Origin: Macrocystis pyrifera
Taxonomy: Eukaryota > Sar > Phaeophyceae > Laminariales > Laminariaceae
Assembly: GCA_031763025.1 (NCBI GenBank)
Contig: JASSKH010000031.1
Coordinates: 7,221,152-7,285,151, forward strand
Reading direction: 5' to 3'
Length of the DNA: 64,000 bases
A model generated the notes under the pieces. That model had not been told where the DNA came from. It ran no database searches and saw only the letters and a list, made by a program, of their open reading frames with translations. The position numbers and the translations under genes are program-made. The number at the start of each line of letters is the position of its first letter. The first letter of the stretch is position 1. Below are positions 58,501 through 64,000 of this stretch, piece by piece.

Positions 58501-58684
58501 AAGATTTTTTCAATACGAAAGGTATGTGTTTAATAGCTCCTCCCCGTCAGTGCTACATGTTTGGGCCCAAAGGTGCAACCCTACCTTGCCGTAGCGCGGC
58601 TCATGCCCACCAGGGAGACATTTTCTTAAGAGAACTGCTCACGCTGGAATCGAACGAGCATTCCGTCAATTTCGTAGACACTTG

Positions 58685-58835
58685 CGCAAAACTCAAATTG
58701 CATCCCGATGAATAGCGTCATGGCAAAAACGTCATTTTTCGAAACAAGATTGGCATTGCGACGATTTCGGGTTAAGGAGCCCCGTCATTCGGAAAGCATT
58801 TCGGCGGGAATGTGTTACCTCTTTAGCAGAACGCC
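58685..58835. mobile_element. family D MITE, 5'-truncated copy
   Basis: Begins inside the shared block (CTCAAATTGCATCCCGATGA) and ends TTAGCAGAACGCC; the left arm is missing. Confidence 0.55.
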
Positions 58836-59374
58836 CTATGAGATTTGACGAAAGCCTCGATCTCACAGACCTCTCTGTTTTTACCAGTGTATTCATATGC
58901 GTGGTCTGTATAATTCTACTGCAGCTTATATTGCCACCTGCACAATCCACTGTAGGGCCTGTTTCCTTGTCCGCATATTGTAACGCTGTAGATCCCTGCG
59001 CAACTTACAACTAACGGCGGGTTATGATATCGATCTAGATACTCCCGATCATGTAGATCGTCTAGATCATGTAGATCGTCTAAATCGAAATGTAGATCAT
59101 CTAGATCATGCTGTAACGGTCTGACGCGGGGAACGTTCCTAGCGCGCTCTCACGCCTCGCCAAAAGAGGTAGCCCCAACGTCTTGTGAGGCCCCTTCCTC
59201 ACATGAGCGTGTGAGGAGATCCGAATTTCACAGGAGTTGCAGTGTTAGGGGTTGCACGTTTGAGACTGAACAATTCCTGATTGAGGATACCACCCGGTGT
59301 CGCAGTGGGGCTGCTACATCATTGGTGCGCCTGCTGTAGGTCTTAACTCGTGGGACTATTCAGAGGCGGGTGAG

Positions 59375-59624
59375 GCGTTCTACGGTAGATTTTCACCCTA
59401 GATTTTCTGAGGCTCCTCACTTGACCTTCTGGGGCTCCGTACTCTCACCCGAAACCTGACTTCAGCCAAAATCAAATTGCATCCCGACGAATATCCCCAT
59501 GGCCCAAGTATTCAAAAACGTCAATTTTCGAAACAAGATTGGTGTCCGACGGTTTCGGGGTAAGTAGCCCCCGTCATTCAGAAAACACGTTAGAAGAAAT
59601 GTGCTACCTCTATCGTAGAACGGG
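59375..59624. mobile_element. family D TIR MITE, copy 4
   Basis: Best arms of the family: GCGTTCTACGGTAGA at the left and TATCGTAGAACG at the right, about 250 bp. Confidence 0.7.
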
Positions 59625-59898
59625 CGTTGGTTGAGCCTGCATGCCGTCTCAAAAGCCAGTTTTTGGGTGGGGTTTGGAGCTCTTCAAGCGAGGAGGGGAG
59701 GCTCAGAAAAACGAGGTGTTGTCCGTATAAGCCAAGCACGTGTCAAACACTGTACTAAAGCCGATACTCAATCGCATGGGCCAGTTATCTAACGACAGCA
59801 GCGTGTCCGTACGCATAAGTGCTACACTAGGTAAGCACACCCGGTCTAACCAATATGGGGAGCTCCTGGATTGAGGCTCCTTCCCACTCCGTTGATGA

Positions 59899-60129
59899 AT
59901 GGCGGCTCGAAGCTGGAAGCCCTACCCCCCGTCGCACCGACCGTCAGATGAGTCGCGTTCCCCGCGTGACAATACTTACTCCCATGCGGCGGCTGCCTTA
60001 GCTCCGGCATCGTCTGCGCCCCCCAAGACCCTGGGATTAGGAGAGAGCGTACACGTCACCGAGCGGTTCGATTCAGTGGCCTCGGGAAACCCGCAAGAAG
60101 TAATTTTCGATTGCCACAGCCCAGGCTAG
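59899..60129 (+). CDS. short Pro/Ser/Ala-rich ORF, unknown
   Basis: A 76-codon ATG-started frame rich in Ser, Pro and Ala with GC-ending codons (SWKPYPPSHRPSDESRSPRD, then ALAPASSAPPKT). The composition recalls the mucin-like tails nearby, but no homology or splice context is clear. Confidence 0.2.
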   Translation: MAARSWKPYPPSHRPSDESRSPRDNTYSHAAAALAPASSAPPKTLGLGESVHVTERFDSVASGNPQEVIFDCHSPG

Positions 60130-61204
60130 ACACCACTTCTGCAACTGCGCAGTTGAGGAACCCCCGCCTGTGGCTACCGCGGTCCTAGTTGTAAGATGCT
60201 CCGCGGTTGGCTCTGGTTCTCGCTCAATATTTCGCGTTGGGGTCGTATTCGTCCCGCTCGACCGCAGGCCCGGTAAAAGCCTCGGGGCGCACAAGGAACT
60301 CGCGTTCCACGCTTGCGCTTCACAAGCAGCGAGAAAAGTCTCGGAGGCCCAACCTGCCATACCCGCCTACGGTTAGCGAGTAGGCCTCCTTCTGGACTCC
60401 GGCATACCTGGAATACAGCGGTACCTGTCTGTGGGCCTCTTTCAGCATCCGCTTTACCGTGATAGGCCACAACGGTAGGGGTCGCAAGTGAGAGCCTATA
60501 CACGTTTATACCTGGCTGGGCCCCTCATCTACGCTGGCAGCCAGGATCTCCCCCCCCCCCCCGCCCCCTCCTCCATAGTGTGGCAGTGGAACGTCGTGGG
60601 GTCGTAGACATTAGCACCACCGTTAGGCGTACATCAATTGAGAAGCTATCGAGACGCCCCCGACCGATGCCACCCTAGTGGTGGTGGCTTGTTTGCTGAC
60701 CTTCCCACATGAAGAGCTCAATATCACACTCGAAACACGACATGACACGAAAACGTTCGTTCGCGCGACCCGACCGATACATCGGAGGCGTTCTACGGTG
60801 AAGGTATCACATTTGGGACCAAAAAAAAAAAGAAGAAACTTTCTGAGCCACCACGGCGTCCTTGCCGGCGGGCGGTTCATTTGAAGGACGGGTATGTAAC
60901 GTGTGCTCTACATTTTGCCGGGCATACTGCGTACGTGCACGTACGAGATGCGTGCAGCATCAATCGTATTCATATGTTCGTCCGTGTTGAACTCCGCGGT
61001 ATGCGTTTTGGGCGGGGGGAGGGGCATGAGGGCCTCATAAAAATGAGCGGCGCTGGTCCTAAACAAAACTATACTACCAGGGTACGTGCTAACATTATCA
61101 TGCTATGTACGTTAGAACCGGCAGTGTCAGCTGCTCACTGGGAGGGCTAAAACGGGGTCAGAAAATATCGAGCAGAAAACAAAATCGCAACCCCTACCGC
61201 GGAA

Positions 61205-61361
61205 TGTGTTCGTGTGGAGTTTGTTACTTTGCTGTGGAGAGGCTAAACAATTTAGCAAACCCCCCGGGGTGTCAACCAAGTCTCAATTTTGCACGACCGG
61301 TGGCGTGCTACGCCTCTTCAATGTATCCACCAGGAAATTTGTTCGCCCACATTATACAGGA

Positions 61362-61408
<47 letters not shown>

Positions 61409-61510
61409 CGGAAACTTGCATGAGCAGATACCCATTGTCGTTTGATCCGACAGGAAGCCGACACTGTGGGCGTAAAACAAATCGTAGTGGAAACATTGAG
61501 ATCAATGTAG
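61205..61510 (+). repeat. family E repeat with long G-run and partial inverted copy
   Basis: GGAAATTTGTTCGCCCACAT and TATACAGGAGGA, then a G-run to about 61408. A reverse-oriented family E piece follows (CACTGTGGGCGTAAAACAAA). Confidence 0.5.
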
Positions 61511-61559
61511 CACGCCGTTAGGAGCACTGGTCTGAGGGGTTTTTGTTCAATTTGTGGGG

Positions 61560-61735
61560 GCATTTGTCGCGTTGATTAATGTCCTCACACAGCACTGTAG
61601 CAAACCCCACAAGGTGCCGACGACCTCCTGTTTTGGGATATATATATATACGTATTGGTGGGCTACGATGTTCGATGTTTCCGCACAAGGATAAGGATTT
61701 GTTTGACGCCCACATTGTGCAAGGGGGGGTCCAGG
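61560..61735 (+). repeat. family E repeat
   Basis: GATTTGTTTGACGCCCACAT and TGTGCAAGGGGGGG at the end; an AT dinucleotide run lies in the middle. Confidence 0.45.
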
Positions 61736-61844
61736 CTACCTGTGTGTTGGATCCCATGATGTTTATTTTTAGTAATAACCAAAGGGAATGTACATCGGGC
61801 TTAGGTTGTAGGTTTGGCTGATGCTACTGTAGGAGGGAGGGGGA

Positions 61845-62030
61845 GGGCCGCACTCATTGTCATGCATGGCCGTACTCGTGTGATCATAGACCCTCGCATC
61901 CCCACAATGCCGGGACGGGGCACGTCGGGATTTCACCGACCAAGCAGACACTAGTGCTTGCATCAAGTGCGAAGCGCCGTGAGGTGTTGTGTGAGTCGCA
62001 TGAAGAGTGACCTCCATCCTATTATAGTCA
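61845..62030 (-). repeat. element A, 3' half, reverse, outside the genes
   Basis: G-rich lead, GTCATGCATGGCCGTACTCG, GGGCACGTCGGGATTTCACC and CATGAAGAGTGACCTCCATC. Confidence 0.65.
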
Positions 62031-62369
62031 CGCAGGGAAACGGGGGGGGGGGGGGTATGACGCCATGTTTCTCGCTAACGCGTTTAGGTCACTCGGACGA
62101 GTGACTCTGTACCTTACTCAAAAGTGGACAATCGAAAACATGTATTTTGTTGGCCTATGTAGCGTGAACAAAGCAATCTCATGGCGGTGATACCTATCCC
62201 GAACTGCCAAAGGTAGTAGAAAGCTTCGTTTTTCCAAACCGATCTCACCCACTCCAAACTGAAGTACCTCTTAAAGTGACCCTATGATTACCTCAATTTT
62301 TTTACAGTAGCCATTTTTTTCGTATCTTTTTTACCGGAGTTCATCACCGTCGCCGTTTCACAGTCGCGT

Positions 62370-62515
62370 TTTACCGTAGCCCCTTTTAACGCAGCTTTTT
62401 TACCGTAGCATTTGACATGAGCGGTTTACCGTAGCCTTTATATCGTAGCATTTCTACCGTAGCTATCATAAGTAAGCATTTACCGTAGACTTTTACCGTA
62501 GTTTTTTTACGGCAC
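62370..62515 (+). repeat. TTTACCGTAGC short tandem array
   Basis: About ten units of TTTTACCGTAGC with variable spacing and variants such as TTTATATCGTAGC. Confidence 0.65.
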
Positions 62516-63017
62516 GAGACATGGCCCCGGCTTGTCGTAAGCCCGTTGCTTGACACCTTCTCATCTCCGCAACGTACGTTCGATCGACGATCGACTCTGG
62601 GGTGGTACTTTTGAAAAACCCCTTTCCATCCACCTGATGACTGATTGGTCGACATCTCGTGCTCGCCCATTGGTTCACCATTTGTCAGGGCTCGCTGCGA
62701 TCGCTCTCACACGACGTGTTGCGCTTATCGGGTAATAAAGTACAAGGGATTACCCGATACCCAAGCATCGTAGTATCATATCATATGCACGATACGTACT
62801 TTTCCTGGGGGTCACCATTATTTTTCTTCAATCACAACTTTGACGTTCTTGCTTGTTTGTTTCTCCTCTTCTATTTATAATTTTGTTTTGTTTTCCATTC
62901 CTTTTCGTACAAGCACAGTAGTAGTGCCCTATAGTCGACGTACTCGCTGTATGATACCTGTTAATTGCAAGTATAAGGTAATTTCAGGGCGTGGGGCCCG
63001 ACATCGCGGACGGACTA

Positions 63018-63128
63018 CTATTACGGGGAACCATAGTAAATAGGACCAAATATTGTTAGTAAAAATAGCGAAATCTATAGGTTTTTGAGTGTACCGTGGG
63101 TCCTATTTACTATGGCCCCCCGTAATAG
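63018..63128. mobile_element. family B MITE, copy 10
   Basis: CTATTACGGGGAACCATAG to CCCCCGTAATAG, very close to copy 9 in its core, so probably a recent subfamily. Confidence 0.8.
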
Positions 63129-64000
63129 GAGGGCGGCAATACTCGCTGCGTGTTGGACCTGACGATCAACGAGCAGAAGCGATTTAACTGCCCGCGCGGG
63201 CGTACTTCCTCGGAAGTTCCCGCGTAAACTAAAGCTGCTTCAATGAGGTACTGTGCGGAGATTTCGTCAAGGGAAGAGTGTATGCGTTTTTTTCCCCTCC
63301 GGCCGTGAGATTTGCTTCGGCCTCGGGGATATCAGTGACAACTATCCGGAGACCCAGAAAACTTAACCCCATCACTGTGCCCCTAGCGTTAACCGCGACC
63401 AATGAAATGCGCGGTTGGTGTGTCGCTGGGTCGGTGTACTTGGATTTACTCCAGTTGCTGTGCGGGTGCAGTTTGAGGAGGTTGGCCTATGCGCCGGCAG
63501 ATCTACGCGAAGTCATCGACGAGGGTAGTACTTAACGAGGACAGTACCACAGCAGTAGCGCGGAGAGCGGCGGCAGCAGCAACAGCCGCAGCGATGACAC
63601 TCGTTCGTCTGTCTCCCATATCATATGATACCACTCGTGGCATGTACGAAGTACCAGGTATAGCGTGCGGAATGTGGGACGTGCCATCCAAAGAAACGAG
63701 GAATCTCGAAGGAGCCACTTTGAATGGATTAACACTCGTAACGAGCCGTTCTACGGTGGGGGAGTGCTTCGTGCTTTGAGGGCCATTTTTTTTTTTTTTC
63801 CGCCCGGTTGATCTCCTCAAGTGAAACAACCGTTACACCCCCGTACGATCCGTTCTGAGGAGGTTTTCTTTTCTCGAAAAACCAAGGAAAAAACGACCCA
63901 CGCTTCGCGCTCGCGCGCCTCGTAATAAACATCCTGCTGCGGGAGTTCCTAGCAACAGCTGTACCATCCTAACCCACCACCCGTGTAACACGGGTGCATC

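Larger units (their letters stand above)
55535..64000 (+). other. 3' flank of copy 2
   Basis: 3' UTR and intergenic DNA. Family D (two), E (two), A (one) and B (one) repeats lie at 58.6-63.1 kb, with a GTAGC-type array near 62.4 kb. No canonical AATAAA close to the stop was noted. Nothing firm is recognised in 55550-56750 or 60600-61190. Confidence 0.4.

Overview
The window looks like nuclear DNA of an intron-rich eukaryote of roughly balanced base composition. A heterokont (stramenopile) alga, perhaps a brown alga, is my best guess. The reasons are the YHYH-family secreted proteins, long introns, interstitial TTAGGG-like tracts and a heavy load of short non-autonomous repeats. No organelle, bacterial, rRNA or clear tRNA gene is visible, and the lineage is an inference.

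The backbone is a tandem pair of paralogous genes on the + strand. Copy 2 (about 30587-55534) can be followed from a signal-peptide start to a stop through 12 exons whose phases all agree. It gives an 819-residue protein: signal peptide, a Gln/Gly/Ser repeat tract, a Thr/Ser-rich linker, a Cys-rich YHYH domain, and a long Pro/Thr/Ser-rich mucin-like tail. Copy 1 (window start to at least 12341) carries the same exons except that exon 3 was not found and exon 4 lacks an AG acceptor at the homologous site. After exon 8 it has two 156-bp exons that are duplicates of each other and absent from copy 2. The homologous 3' exons of copy 1 were not found. Intron homology between the copies extends to about 17.4 kb in copy 1 and 48.3 kb in copy 2, so this is an old segmental duplication. 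From about 17.4 to 30.5 kb, and after 55.5 kb, I see mainly repeats and only weak gene candidates.

The rest is repeats. Family A is a ~380-bp dispersed element with a poly-C side; it lies near intron 3' ends in forward orientation and near intron 5' ends in reverse. Family B is a ~110-bp TIR MITE with 10 copies. Family D is a ~250-bp TIR MITE with 4 copies. There is a tRNA-headed SINE (4 copies), a repeat ending in a G-run (family E), and many tandem arrays (TTGGG, CCTAC, ATCGA, CTA/TAG, CTG, a 15-bp CATCTACAGATAGAT-like unit, and degenerate 65-180 bp units). No CRISPR array, operon or recognisable autonomous transposon or retroelement ORF was seen.

How the genes work: both encode what should be secreted, disulfide-rich proteins with glycosylatable tails, suiting an extracellular or cell-wall role. 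The biochemical function of the YHYH family is not known to me.
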